NCBI GenBank assembly: GCA_020632925.1
Contig: JACKER010000022.1
Location: 1 to 64,000, forward strand
From: Alphaproteobacteria bacterium
GTDB taxonomy: Bacteria > Myxococcota_A > UBA796 > GCA-2862545
Direction: 5' to 3'
DNA: 64,000 nt
The notes under the pieces were generated by a model, which did not search any database, was not told where the DNA came from, and worked only from the letters and a program-made list of their open reading frames with translations. Of this stretch, positions 34,508 through 43,780 are shown piece after piece (the first letter of the stretch is position 1; the number at the start of each line of letters is the position of its first letter). Position numbers and translations under genes: made by a program.

Positions 34508-35527
34508 TCATCGCGCGGCGTCCGTGACCCTGCAGGCCGTCGCGACACGACCGTCGGCGTCCGCTCGGCACGACATCAGCGCGGCCCACCCCGGGCCGTC
34601 GGCGAGCTCCCCCGTCCGGACCGCCGACGCCAGCGCCTCGGCCGCCGTCCACCGGAGGAACGGCCCGGAAGCGCCCGTGAGCAGGTCCGCCAGCATCGGG
34701 ATCACCGGGCCCAGCCGCAGACCGTCCTCCGCGGCGTAGCGCAGCCCCACCGCCGTCTGGTCCCGCTTCCCGCCCTTGGCGAGCCGGCGCTCCAGCTCGC
34801 GCAGAACCCCACCGACCAGCCAGGTCCGCGCGAGCAGCCGGGTCGAACCCTCCCTGGCCGCCTTCTCTCCCTTCTTCTCCACGGCCCGCAGCGAGTCCTC
34901 GAGGGACGCGAGATGAGGTGTGGCCTGGACGCGGTCCCTGTCGAGCGTGGACACCGCACCGGTCGCAGCCCGGCCGGGCGCCGAGAGCAGCTCGGCGAGC
35001 CTGCTCGGCTCGAAGCGCAGCGCGTGGACCGCCACGATGGCGCCTGCTCGGTAGTCCCCGCGCCCCACGCCGCGCCAGAGCGCCGCCACGATGCGGTCGT
35101 CGCCCTCCGCCAGCCCGAAGGACCGATGCCTCGCCAGGGTCCACACCCCCTGTTGGGCGGACCCGCGAAGGCCGGGCTCCTCGTCGTCCAACAGCGGGAT
35201 CAACGCTTCCCGGATCGCCGACGACGACGCTCCCCACCGCTCCAACGCCAGCTGGAACCCCGGGGTCACGGCCGTCAGGTGGGGCCCCGCGGCGCAGGCA
35301 CACAACCACCGCACCAGCGCCGGGCGAGGCTCGTCGAGCCCACGCAGGAGCGTGCGGCCCGAGCCCGGGGTGAGCCGATCGACGGAGCGTGCGCAAGCTC
35401 TCTCGAGCGCCTCTCGCTCCGTCGACGAGGCGTCGTCCCAGAGCTCCTGGATCGCCTGCAGCGCGCCCAGCACCTGGGCCTCGTCCCTGCCGTACAGCGC
35501 GTCGATGTGCGTCTCGAGTAGCGTCAT
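34508..35527 (-). CDS. HEAT-like repeat protein
   Basis: A 339-aa helical protein with repeat-like units (LPLLDDEEPGLRGSAQQGVWTLARH; AIVAVHALRFEPSRLAELL; IPMLADLLTGASGPFLRWTAAEALASAV) suggesting an alpha-solenoid. A lysine-rich stretch (EKKGEKAAREG) interrupts the repeats. No signal peptide or enzymatic motif is visible. It may be a protein-protein scaffold. A second solenoid protein lies 2 kb upstream, but the two are not obviously similar. Confidence 0.7.
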   Translation of the reverse strand: MTLLETHIDALYGRDEAQVLGALQAIQELWDDASSTEREALERACARSVDRLTPGSGRTLLRGLDEPRPALVRWLCACAAGPHLTAVTPGFQLALERWGASSSAIREALIPLLDDEEPGLRGSAQQGVWTLARHRSFGLAEGDDRIVAALWRGVGRGDYRAGAIVAVHALRFEPSRLAELLSAPGRAATGAVSTLDRDRVQATPHLASLEDSLRAVEKKGEKAAREGSTRLLARTWLVGGVLRELERRLAKGGKRDQTAVGLRYAAEDGLRLGPVIPMLADLLTGASGPFLRWTAAEALASAVRTGELADGPGWAALMSCRADADGRVATACRVTDAAR

Positions 35528-35564
35528 CGGTGGATGATACGGCGCCGGGACCTCCGCGGACAGC

Positions 35565-35945
35565 CTACCCCCCGAGCGGCTGCCAGAGCTCGATGCGGTT
35601 GCCGTCCAGGTCGCGGATCCACGCGAAGCGCCCGTAGCTCTCGTCCTGCCGCTTCGGATCGATCCACACCCCGGCCGCGGCGAGCTTCTCGAGCAGGGCG
35701 TCCAGGTCGTCCACCCGGTAGTTGATCATGACCGCCTGCTGCCCCTCGCCGAAGTACGTCGTGTCCTGGGCGAACACGCTCCACGCGGTCTGCGCGGTCG
35801 CCGCCCCCGGGTCCTCGCTCCAGACGAAGCTCGCGCCGCCCCACGCGGTGATCGCGATGCCCAGGTGCTCCGCGTACCAGGACGTCAGCGCCTTCGGATC
35901 CGCGGACCGCAAGAACACACCACCGATGCCCGTCACCTTCGCCAT
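35565..35945 (-). CDS. VOC (glyoxalase/bleomycin-resistance fold) family protein
   Basis: 126 aa, a typical single VOC domain: VTGIGGVFLRSADPKALTSWYAEHLGI at the N-terminus and GRFAWIRDLDGNRIELWQP at the C-terminus, with a metal-site Glu in the last strand. The enzyme type (lyase, dioxygenase or binding protein) cannot be told. The ATG at 35945 has GGAGGG 6-8 nt upstream. It is divergent from the AraC-family gene with about 60 nt between. Confidence 0.88.
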   Translation of the reverse strand: MAKVTGIGGVFLRSADPKALTSWYAEHLGIAITAWGGASFVWSEDPGAATAQTAWSVFAQDTTYFGEGQQAVMINYRVDDLDALLEKLAAAGVWIDPKRQDESYGRFAWIRDLDGNRIELWQPLGG

Positions 35946-36008
35946 CACGCCCTCCTTCGCCGGGGTTCGTCGTCGCGGGCACGTTAGCCCCCGTGGGCGG
36001 GGGACGGC

Positions 36009-36884
36009 TTGCCCGATCTTGCGAACCTCGATGCAGCCCAGCGCGTCCACCGTGCGATCGACCACGTCCACCAGCACCTCGCGGACGATCTGCGCCTCGA
36101 AGAGCTCGCGCGCGTGGCCTGCTTCTCGCCCTTCCACTTCCACCGCGTGTTCCGGGCGCTGGTCGGCGAGACGCCACACGCCTTCCTCCAACGGGTGCGA
36201 CTCGAGCGCGTCCTGTTCCTGCGTGCCCACGACCCCGGACGGACGTTCACGGATCTCGCCCTCTCCTGCGGGTTCTCGTCCAGCTCGGACTTCTCGCGCG
36301 CGTTCCGCAAGCGCTACGGCGTCCCGCCGACCGCCTACGACCTCGTCGCCCACCGCGACGCCCACCGTGAGCGCTTCGCTCCGACCACGCTGCGGACCGT
36401 CGAGAACACCGATGGGTTCGAGGTCGTCCTGCGCACCCTCCCCGCGAGGACGGTGGCGAGCCTGCGCGTGAGCGACCCGTTCGCGCCCGGCCGGGTCCCG
36501 CGCGCCGCCGAGCGCCTGATGGCCTGGGCCGACGCCCGCGGGCTCGGGGACGGCACCTGGCTCGGCTACATGTGGGAGGAGCCCGAGACGGTCGCGCTGG
36601 ACCGCTGCTTCTACGACGTGGCGGTGGTGATCCCGGAGCCCGTGCGTCCCGACGACGACGTGCGCATCACACGCTTCGGGCCGATGACCGTCGCCCTGAT
36701 CGACGTCCGCGGCGACCTCGACCTCGAGCGGCGCGCCTTCGACTGGCTCTACGGGGGTTGGCTACCGCGAAGCGGCTACGTCCCCGACCACCAGCCCGCG
36801 TTCGAGGTCTGGCACGGCCGCCCCTACGCCCATGGCGAAGCCCACGTCGAGCTCACCGTCCAGCTACCCGTGACCCGGGCGTAG
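36009..36884 (+). CDS. AraC-family regulator with GyrI-like effector domain
   Basis: 291 aa. An N-terminal AraC DNA-binding unit with two HTHs (LRLEELARVACFSPFHFHRVFRALVGETP and FTDLALSCGFSSSSDFSRAFRKRYGVPP) is followed by a GyrI/BmrR-type ligand domain (FEVVLRTLPARTVASLRV...WLYGGWLPRSGY). Such proteins (SbmC/Rob-like) sense small molecules. The start is assigned to TTG at 36009 after a G-rich run; a GTG further on is possible. It is divergent from the VOC gene, a plausible target. Confidence 0.85.
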   Translation: MPDLANLDAAQRVHRAIDHVHQHLADDLRLEELARVACFSPFHFHRVFRALVGETPHAFLQRVRLERVLFLRAHDPGRTFTDLALSCGFSSSSDFSRAFRKRYGVPPTAYDLVAHRDAHRERFAPTTLRTVENTDGFEVVLRTLPARTVASLRVSDPFAPGRVPRAAERLMAWADARGLGDGTWLGYMWEEPETVALDRCFYDVAVVIPEPVRPDDDVRITRFGPMTVALIDVRGDLDLERRAFDWLYGGWLPRSGYVPDHQPAFEVWHGRPYAHGEAHVELTVQLPVTRA

Positions 36885-37235
36885 TCAGCGCACGCCCCAG
36901 GGGCGGACGAGGAGGTCGGCGGTCAGCCAGCGGTCGGCGGTCTCCACCTGCCCGTCGACGAACGCGTTCAGCCCGACCCGCGCGGTGTCGGCGTCCACCC
37001 GCTCCTCCAGCATCTGGCGGAAGATCCTGCGCAAGCTGTGGTCCAGGCGGTCGCGCCACTCCTCGGAGGCGGGGCGGCCCTTCAGGTCGCGCAGCAGATC
37101 GGCGGCCTCGGGCGGGCCACGCATCTTCACGCGTCGCAGCGCCTTCAGCTCCACCTCGCGGCAGCGCTCGAGGTCCAGCTCCGCGATCCGGCCGCTCGCC
37201 GCCGCGAAGATGGCCTGCCCGACGGACCGGTCCAT
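36885..37235 (-). CDS. 116-aa helical protein of unknown function
   Basis: A basic, helix-rich protein (MDRSVGQAIFAAASGRIAEL..., EEWRDRLDHSLRRIFRQMLEERV, FVDGQVETADRWLTADLL). No family was recognised. It is preceded by GAGGGAGG and overlaps the EEP-nuclease stop (TGATG), so it is probably translated with it. It ends 1 nt from the convergent AraC-family gene. Confidence 0.7.
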   Translation of the reverse strand: MDRSVGQAIFAAASGRIAELDLERCREVELKALRRVKMRGPPEAADLLRDLKGRPASEEWRDRLDHSLRRIFRQMLEERVDADTARVGLNAFVDGQVETADRWLTADLLVRPWGVR

Positions 37236-37948
37236 CACCCCTCCCTCGCGAAGCGCACGTCGATGGGCAGGTGGTCCGAGAGCTCGCCGAGCTCGTGCCG
37301 CACCACGAAGTCCAGCGGACGCGCGCGCGCGTTGGACCACACGCGGTCGTAGCGGGCGCTGTACCGGCCCATCCGCCAGGTCGCCCGATCGAGCTTCGCC
37401 GAACCCGCCGCCACCCAGGCGTCCGTGAGCCCGTCCAGACCCTCGATGTCCGGCTCCTCCTCGATCCGGAGGTTCGTGTCGCCGCCGAAGACGGCGGGCC
37501 CGTCGTGCGCGAGCAGGCGCTCCACGACCCGGGTGCACTGGCGGATCCGCTCGGCGGAGCCCGCGCGCTCGCTCTCGGCGTGCAGCCCCAGGAAGAGCCA
37601 GCCGTCGACCACCGCGCGCACCAGGCGCCGCCCCATGCGCGAGCCCTTCAGCGGCACGCTCTCCGCCAGCGTCGGTGCGCCGCGCACCGCGAGCAGCGAG
37701 AAGTACTCGGAGCCCGTGTCCGTCGGGTCCGCGGGCACCACGGTGTACCCGGCCGCGCGCAGGTGGTGCTTGAAGTGCCCGTGCCAGCTGCGGCGCACGA
37801 CCTCCTGCAGCGAGATCACGTCGGGGGCCGGATCGCGGAGGAGCAGCGCCAGGCACTGCGCCTCGCTGCGCTCGTCCAGACGCCGGTCGTCGAGCCCGGC
37901 GACGTTCCAGGTGGTGAACAGGAGCGGAGCGGGCGAGGATGGTGCCAT
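37235..37948 (-). CDS. Endonuclease/exonuclease/phosphatase family protein
   Basis: A 237-aa EEP-superfamily enzyme: LFTTWNVAGLDD (Asn), VISLQEVVRRSW (Glu), FLGLHAESERA (catalytic His), FGGDTNLRIEEEPD (Asp/Asn) and ELSDHLPIDVRF (terminal Asp-His). It could be a nuclease, deadenylase-like or phosphodiesterase protein. The start at 37948 shares CATG with the divergent membrane-protein gene at 37947. It is translationally coupled to a 116-aa partner. Confidence 0.88.
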   Translation of the reverse strand: MAPSSPAPLLFTTWNVAGLDDRRLDERSEAQCLALLLRDPAPDVISLQEVVRRSWHGHFKHHLRAAGYTVVPADPTDTGSEYFSLLAVRGAPTLAESVPLKGSRMGRRLVRAVVDGWLFLGLHAESERAGSAERIRQCTRVVERLLAHDGPAVFGGDTNLRIEEEPDIEGLDGLTDAWVAAGSAKLDRATWRMGRYSARYDRVWSNARARPLDFVVRHELGELSDHLPIDVRFAREG

Positions 37949-38291
37949 GGCCGACTGGGACCGTAGCGCCTCCCCCACCAGACCACCAGCCACCCAGGTG
38001 TACCTCCAGCTCGGAGCAGGGATCGTGGCGGTCTTCGTCATGCACCTGATGGTCGGGGCCTCCATGGCCGCCGTGGGCGCGCTGGGCGGTGGCGAGGTGA
38101 TGGCCCTCGCCGGGGTCTTCTGGCTCATGGGCATCGGCCTGGCACAAGTGGTCTACGTCGGGCCCGCCATCGTCGTCGCCTGGATCGTCCGACGGCCGCT
38201 CGGCCTCGGGATGCTGATCGGCGCGGGCCTGACGCTCGTGCTCAACAGCGCCTGCTACGGCTCGGTCATGGCGGGCGCCTACCTGTCTTGA
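37947..38291 (+). CDS. Small integral membrane protein
   Basis: A 114-aa protein with three hydrophobic helices (LGAGIVAVFVMHLMVGASMAAVG, LAGVFWLMGIGLAQVVYVGPAIVVAWIV, LGMLIGAGLTLVLNSACYG) and a short charged N-terminus. The function is not recognised. The start ATG overlaps the divergent nuclease start codon (CATG), so regulation or leaderless initiation must use sequence inside the opposite gene. Confidence 0.75.
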   Translation: MADWDRSASPTRPPATQVYLQLGAGIVAVFVMHLMVGASMAAVGALGGGEVMALAGVFWLMGIGLAQVVYVGPAIVVAWIVRRPLGLGMLIGAGLTLVLNSACYGSVMAGAYLS

Positions 38292-38315
38292 GCCGCGCCG
38301 TCGTAGACTGCGCGC

Positions 38316-38843
38316 ATGATCACGTTCCTCCTCGCCTGCTCGTCCGGTCCCGGCTCGGACGGCCTGTACGGCACGACCCCGCTCCAGGCGCTCCCGGCGC
38401 CCGAGTTCACCGCGACCGCCGACGACGGCTCGGCCCGCGGTCACGACAATCTGATCGGCCACCCCACGGTCCTGTGGTTCTACCCGGCAGCCGCCACCGG
38501 CGGTTGAACCACCGAGGGTTGCGGGTACCGCGACCTCCGGGAGGACTTCGAAGCGCTCGGCATCACCATCGTGGGCGCGAGCTTCGACTCGCCGGCCGTC
38601 AACCACGCCTGGAGCGAGGACGAGGGCTTCGGGTTCGAGCTGTGGACCGACGACGACAAGGACCTGGCCCTCTACTACGGGGCCATCGCCGACACGTCCG
38701 CGGGCGCGCCCTCGCGGATCACCGTGGTGCTCGACGCCACGGGGACGCTCGCCCTCGAGTACACCGACGGGATCAGCGTCGGCACGCACCCGAAGGACGT
38801 CCTCGAGGACTGCGAGACACTGTTCGGCGTCCCGGGTCGCTGA
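38316..38843 (+). CDS. Selenocysteine-containing peroxiredoxin-like lipoprotein (BCP type)
   Basis: The reading frame is continuous across an in-frame TGA at 38505-38507 (codon 64), giving 175 aa. Around it the protein reads LWFYPAAATGG-U-TTEGCGYRDL, where bacterioferritin comigratory proteins have FYPKxxTPGC-x4-C: the UGA falls exactly on the peroxidatic Cys and Cys69 is the resolving residue at +5. Downstream ITIVGASFDSPAVNH and DDDKDLALYYGA are also peroxiredoxin-like. The N-terminus MITFLLAC is a very short lipobox signal. A SECIS-like hairpin follows the UGA. The alternative is a nonsense-mutated pseudogene. Confidence 0.8.
38512..38540 (+). promoter_or_regulatory. Candidate bacterial SECIS element
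   Basis: Immediately after the UGA, 38512-38524 pairs with 38528-38540 (10 Watson-Crick pairs, two G-U pairs, one A-C mismatch), with a GUA tip and the sequence GGGUA at its apex. The apex lies 17-18 nt from the UGA, inside the 16-37 nt window of bacterial SECIS elements, and carries the GGU seen in E. coli fdhF loops. Confidence 0.65.
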
Positions 38844-38865
38844 CGGGAGCGCCGGGAGGAGGTAG

Positions 38866-39552
38866 GTGGCCCCGATGGGACTCCGCCGGCTGGACATCGA
38901 TCGCGCCGCGCTGTTGGCCGCCCTCACCGCTCGGGACGAGGGCCTGCTGGGGACCTGGCTCGACCTGCGGGACGGGACGCTCCGAGCCCTGGTCGAGCCC
39001 GACGACACGGCGTTCGAGGCGCGGCTCGAGTCCGAGTCCGACCACTACGTGAAGGTGCCGCTGTTCACCCGCGAGTTCCGGTTGATGGCCGAGTTCGTCG
39101 AGCTGGTGGACGACGACGATCTCGCGGTACGACTCGACCAGGCGCTCGCCGGGCCCTCCGCCTTCCGCGCCTGGGAGGCCGTGCTCGCCACCGACCTCAC
39201 CGAGCGACGACACTGGCGCGCGCACCGGGAGTCGGCGCTCGAGCAGTGGGCGGCGAGCTGGCTCGCGGGCCTCGGCCTGACCGCGCCCTGGACCGACGAG
39301 GTGCCTCCTCCCGAGGTCCCAGCGCTCCTCGCCCTGGTGATGGATCGCCCCGTGCACCGCGTGCTCGGGAGCGAAGCGGAGGCCCACACCGCCTATGTCC
39401 GCGCCTGCCGCGACCTCTGCGAGCTGCTTCGCGAGCCCTTCCCCTCGAGGCGCGTCCGCTCCGCCGCCCGCTTCGCCCGCGGACCCGTCGTGATCGAACG
39501 ATCCGGCCGCGAGGTGACGATCCGCCTGCGCGCGGACGACGAGGCGGGTTAG
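38866..39552 (+). CDS. UPF0158 family protein
   Basis: A 228-aa protein with the UPF0158 pattern: LLGTWLDLRDGTLRALVEPDD near the N-terminus, YVKVPLFTREFRLMAEFVELVDDDDLAVRLDQALAGPSAFRAWEAVL in the centre, and ERRHWRAHRESALEQWAASWL. Function is unknown. The GTG at 38866 has GGAGG directly upstream; an in-frame ATG at 38875 would also suit. It follows the selenoprotein gene by 22 nt and may be co-transcribed. Confidence 0.8.
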   Translation: MAPMGLRRLDIDRAALLAALTARDEGLLGTWLDLRDGTLRALVEPDDTAFEARLESESDHYVKVPLFTREFRLMAEFVELVDDDDLAVRLDQALAGPSAFRAWEAVLATDLTERRHWRAHRESALEQWAASWLAGLGLTAPWTDEVPPPEVPALLALVMDRPVHRVLGSEAEAHTAYVRACRDLCELLREPFPSRRVRSAARFARGPVVIERSGREVTIRLRADDEAG

Positions 39553-39603
39553 GGTCCGCCACCGCACCCCCGGGGAGCGTCTCGGGGGCCGCCTGGAGGG
39601 CCC

Positions 39604-41190
<1,587 letters not shown>

Positions 41191-41197
41191 GCTCCGG

Positions 41198-42727
41198 TCA
41201 GCGGAAGCGCGCGTGGTCGACGCGAAGCTTCCGCATCCGGTTCTGCAGGGTGGACGGTGCCAGCCCCAGGAGCGCGGCCGCCCCGTCCACCCCGTAGATC
41301 TTGCCGCCGGTCCGACGCAGCGCCCGTTCGAGATGTGCGCGGACGGCGTCGTCCAGCGTGACCACCGGTCCCTCCCCCTCCTCTCGACGAGCGGCGAGCG
41401 TCCCGACCGAGAGCAGCTCGGGCCCCAGCTCCCCGTGGGGACGGAGGATGGTGGCGCGCTCGAGCACGTTCGCGAGCTCTCGGACGTTGCCCGGCCACTG
41501 GCCCGCCTCCAGGGCCGCGGCCGCCGCCGGTGACAGCGTCCACGGGCCTCCACCGCCGCGCTCCAGCCGATCGAGCAGGGAGCGGGCGATCCGTACGATG
41601 TCCTCCCGGCGCTCGCGCAGCGGCGGTACCACCACCGGGAACACCGCGAGCCGGTAGTACAGGTCCTCTCGGAAGCGGTGCTCGCGGACGGCGTCACGCA
41701 GGTCGACGTGGGTGGCGGCGAGCACGCGCACGTCCACCCGCACCGTCCGATCCGATCCGACCGGCTGCAAGGTGCCCTCCTGGAGCACGCGGAGCAGCTT
41801 CCCCTGTGCGGCCAGCGGCAGGTCGCCGATCTCGTCGAGCAGCAGCGTGCCCCGGTCGGCGGTGACGAAACGGCCCGGGCGGTCGCGCTCCGCGCCGGTG
41901 AAGGCGCCGCGAACGTGGCCGAACAGCTCGGACTCCACCAGGCTCTCCGGGATCGCCGCGCAGTTGGTGGCGACGAAGGGCCCGTCGCGCCGCGGGCTCC
42001 AATCGTGGATCGCGCGGGCCAGGACCTCCTTGCCTGCGCCCGTCTCGCCGCCGATCAGCACGGGCGCCGAGGTCGCCGCGACGAGCCGCGCCTGGTCGAG
42101 CAGCTCCGCCATCGCTGGCGAGCGACAGCCCTGGAGCGTGCGGGTCGCGTCGGTGGCGGGCTGCTCCGCCACCAGCAGGCGGTTCCGCTCCTCGAGCTGT
42201 CGGCGATAGCGGTCGAGCAGGTCGGACTGCTCCGCGCACGAGATCACGAGCGCGAGGATGTCGGCGTACGCGCTGACCAGATCCACCACCTCGGTCGGAT
42301 AGGCCTCGCAGACCTCGCGGTCCAGCGTGACCGCACCGATCGACCGGTCCCCCGCGCGCAGCGGCACCACCATGCACGAGTGCCCGTCGGGCAGGTCGAG
42401 CACGCCATCATAGGGATCGCCCTCGGTGGCGTGGACCTCCTCGGTCACCGCCATCGCCCGTCCCTGTCGCAGGGCCTCGGAGAGTCGGGGGTGCGTGTCG
42501 AGGTCGATGGAGTGCGCGCGGACGCGATCCGACATCAGACGACCCCGCGCGTACCGCACGGCGAGCCGACGCCCGGTGAGCTCGAGCACCGCGGCCAGGT
42601 CGTACCGCACGATCCGCTCGAGGTTCGCGAGCGCCTGGTCGACCACCTGCTCCACGGTGCCGTGAGCGGCGTGGTTGGTGAGCGCGCGGAGGTCGCTCGC
42701 GTAGTCCCTGACTCGATCGTCGTCCAC
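41198..42727 (-). CDS. Sigma-54-dependent activator with GAF sensor
   Basis: About 509 aa, a bacterial enhancer-binding protein. The N-terminal GAF domain (about 20-180, with CMVVPLRAGDRSIGAVTLDRE) is followed by the AAA+ domain: Walker A GETGAGKE (about 229-236), the sigma-54-contacting GAFTGA (266-271), and Walker B GTLLLDEIGDLP; then a Fis-type HTH (LRRTGGKIYGVDGAAALLGLAPSTLQNRMRKL). The layout is NorR/FhlA-like, so redox or small-molecule sensing is likely. AGGAGG fits GTG 42727 better than GTG 42733. It is divergent from a peroxiredoxin gene that has a sigma-54 promoter. Confidence 0.95.
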   Translation of the reverse strand: MDDDRVRDYASDLRALTNHAAHGTVEQVVDQALANLERIVRYDLAAVLELTGRRLAVRYARGRLMSDRVRAHSIDLDTHPRLSEALRQGRAMAVTEEVHATEGDPYDGVLDLPDGHSCMVVPLRAGDRSIGAVTLDREVCEAYPTEVVDLVSAYADILALVISCAEQSDLLDRYRRQLEERNRLLVAEQPATDATRTLQGCRSPAMAELLDQARLVAATSAPVLIGGETGAGKEVLARAIHDWSPRRDGPFVATNCAAIPESLVESELFGHVRGAFTGAERDRPGRFVTADRGTLLLDEIGDLPLAAQGKLLRVLQEGTLQPVGSDRTVRVDVRVLAATHVDLRDAVREHRFREDLYYRLAVFPVVVPPLRERREDIVRIARSLLDRLERGGGGPWTLSPAAAAALEAGQWPGNVRELANVLERATILRPHGELGPELLSVGTLAARREEGEGPVVTLDDAVRAHLERALRRTGGKIYGVDGAAALLGLAPSTLQNRMRKLRVDHARFR

Positions 42728-42759
42728 GTCCACCCTCCTGTGGGTGGATACCCTGATAC

Positions 42760-42787
42760 GGGTGACGCTTCACCCACTGGCGGGTGA
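42760..42787. promoter_or_regulatory. Candidate enhancer (UAS) for the sigma-54 activator
   Basis: GGGTGA-cgct-TCACCC (42760-42775) is a perfect 6-bp-arm dyad, followed by a third half-site GGGTGA at 42782-42787. It lies about 50-65 bp upstream of the -24 element, in the divergent region next to the activator gene, where enhancer-binding proteins bind. Confidence 0.6.
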
Positions 42788-42826
42788 ACAGCACCTGCCG
42801 ACACGGTCGAACCTGGGTTCTTCGTA

Positions 42827-42842
42827 TGGCACGGGCCCTGCT
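42827..42842 (+). promoter_or_regulatory. Sigma-54 (-24/-12) promoter
   Basis: TGGCACGGGCCCTGCT matches the consensus TGGCACG-N4-TTGCW at all but one conserved base, with GG and GC separated by the invariant 10 nt. It lies about 33 nt before the peroxiredoxin ATG, leaving a short leader that contains a GGAGG. Confidence 0.85.
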
Positions 42843-42875
42843 TTCCAGGAGGACGTGACCACAACGGAGGACATC

Positions 42876-43523
42876 ATGGAATCGCAGAACACCGTCACCC
42901 GCCTCCCCCGCCTCGGGGAGCCCGCGCCCGCCTTCGACGCCGAGACCACGCACGGCCGCCTCAAGCTCGAGGACTTCCGTGGGAGCTGGCTCGTGCTCTT
43001 CAGCCACCCGGCGGACTTCACCCCGGTCTGCACGACCGAGTTCATCGCGTTCGCCGAGATCGCGGACGACCTGCAGAAGCGCAACGTGAACCTGCTCGGC
43101 CTGTCCATCGACAGCACCTACTCGCACATCGCCTGGGTGCGGACGATCGAGGAGAAGTTCGGCGTGAAGATCCCGTTCCCCATCATCGCGGACCTCAACA
43201 AGGAGGTCGCGACCGCCTACGGGATGATCATGCCCGGCGAGTCCACGACCGAGACCAGCCGCGCGGTGTTCGTCATCGACCCCGAGGGCGTGACCCGGGC
43301 GATGATCTACTACCCGCTGACCACCGGGCGGAACATGGACGAGATCCTGCGGCTCATCGACGCGCTGCGGACGCACGACGAGCACAAGGTCGCGACCCCC
43401 GCCAACTGGCGTCCAGGCGACAAGGTCATCGTCCCGCCCCCGAAGACGGCCGAGGACGCCGCGGCCCGGATGAGCGAGGGCTACGAGTGCACCGACTGGT
43501 TCTTCTGCAAGAAGGCGCTCTGA
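42876..43523 (+). CDS. Peroxiredoxin (AhpC/TSA, Prx6-like)
   Basis: 215 aa. Reduces hydrogen and organic peroxides in the cytosol. The peroxidatic Cys sits in HPADFTPVCTTEF, and the C-terminal Cys pair is in YECTDWFFCKKAL, as in archaeal/thermophilic Prx6-type 2-Cys enzymes; ETSRAVFVIDPEGVTRAMIYYPLTTGRN is the conserved C-terminal block. GGAGG lies 7 nt upstream. The gene has a sigma-54 promoter and a divergent GAF-type activator, so peroxide- or redox-regulated expression is likely. Confidence 0.95.
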   Translation: MESQNTVTRLPRLGEPAPAFDAETTHGRLKLEDFRGSWLVLFSHPADFTPVCTTEFIAFAEIADDLQKRNVNLLGLSIDSTYSHIAWVRTIEEKFGVKIPFPIIADLNKEVATAYGMIMPGESTTETSRAVFVIDPEGVTRAMIYYPLTTGRNMDEILRLIDALRTHDEHKVATPANWRPGDKVIVPPPKTAEDAAARMSEGYECTDWFFCKKAL

Positions 43524-43733
43524 TGGCCTGCGTCCAGCAGCCTCACCTCGGTCGCTCGGGGGGTCCTCCGAGCGCTCGAGGGGGGCGCGGCGCTCGCCGA
43601 GATCGCGCGGCAGGTCGGGGTCCCCGTCTACCGCGTCCGCGCCAGCCTGCGGGAGCTCTCCGAGGCCGGCCTGATCGAGGGTCGCGGCGACGAGTGGAGC
43701 CTCACCGAGCAGGGCCGAGCCGCCCTCGCCTGA
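43523..43733 (+). pseudogene. Frameshifted winged-helix mini-regulator downstream of peroxiredoxin
   Basis: An ATG at 43523 overlaps the peroxiredoxin stop (TGATG). Removing one G from the G6 run at 43558-43563 gives a 69-codon protein, MACVQQPHLGRSGVLRALEGG..., with a clear winged helix (AALAEIARQVGVPVYRVRASLRELSEAGLIEG, ending DEWSLTEQGRAALA). As read, the ATG frame runs into a different frame instead. The HTH frame itself has no ATG/GTG/TTG. It could be a real frameshift mutation, a sequence error, or programmed slippage on the G run. Confidence 0.55.
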
Positions 43734-43742
43734 CCCCACGAG

Positions 43743-43770
43743 CCCCGGTGCCTTGCGCCGGGGTTCTCTT
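43743..43770 (+). terminator. Intrinsic terminator after the peroxiredoxin operon
   Basis: CCCCGGTGC (43743-43751) pairs fully with GCGCCGGGG (43755-43763), including one G-U pair, around a CTT loop, followed by TTCTCTT. This 9-bp GC stem with a T-rich tail separates the peroxiredoxin unit from the ArsR gene. Confidence 0.8.
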
Positions 43771-43780
43771 CGTGTTCATA

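Noticed and set aside
38316..38507. A separate 63-aa gene ending at TGA 38505
   Set aside because: The sequence after the TGA continues the same peroxiredoxin in the same frame, so one gene with an internal UGA is the better reading.
43521..43733. Peroxiredoxin UGA as a second selenocysteine or readthrough into the wHTH
   Set aside because: The protein already ends with its normal C-terminus (...FFCKKAL), and an ATG overlapping the stop gives the following ORF its own start.
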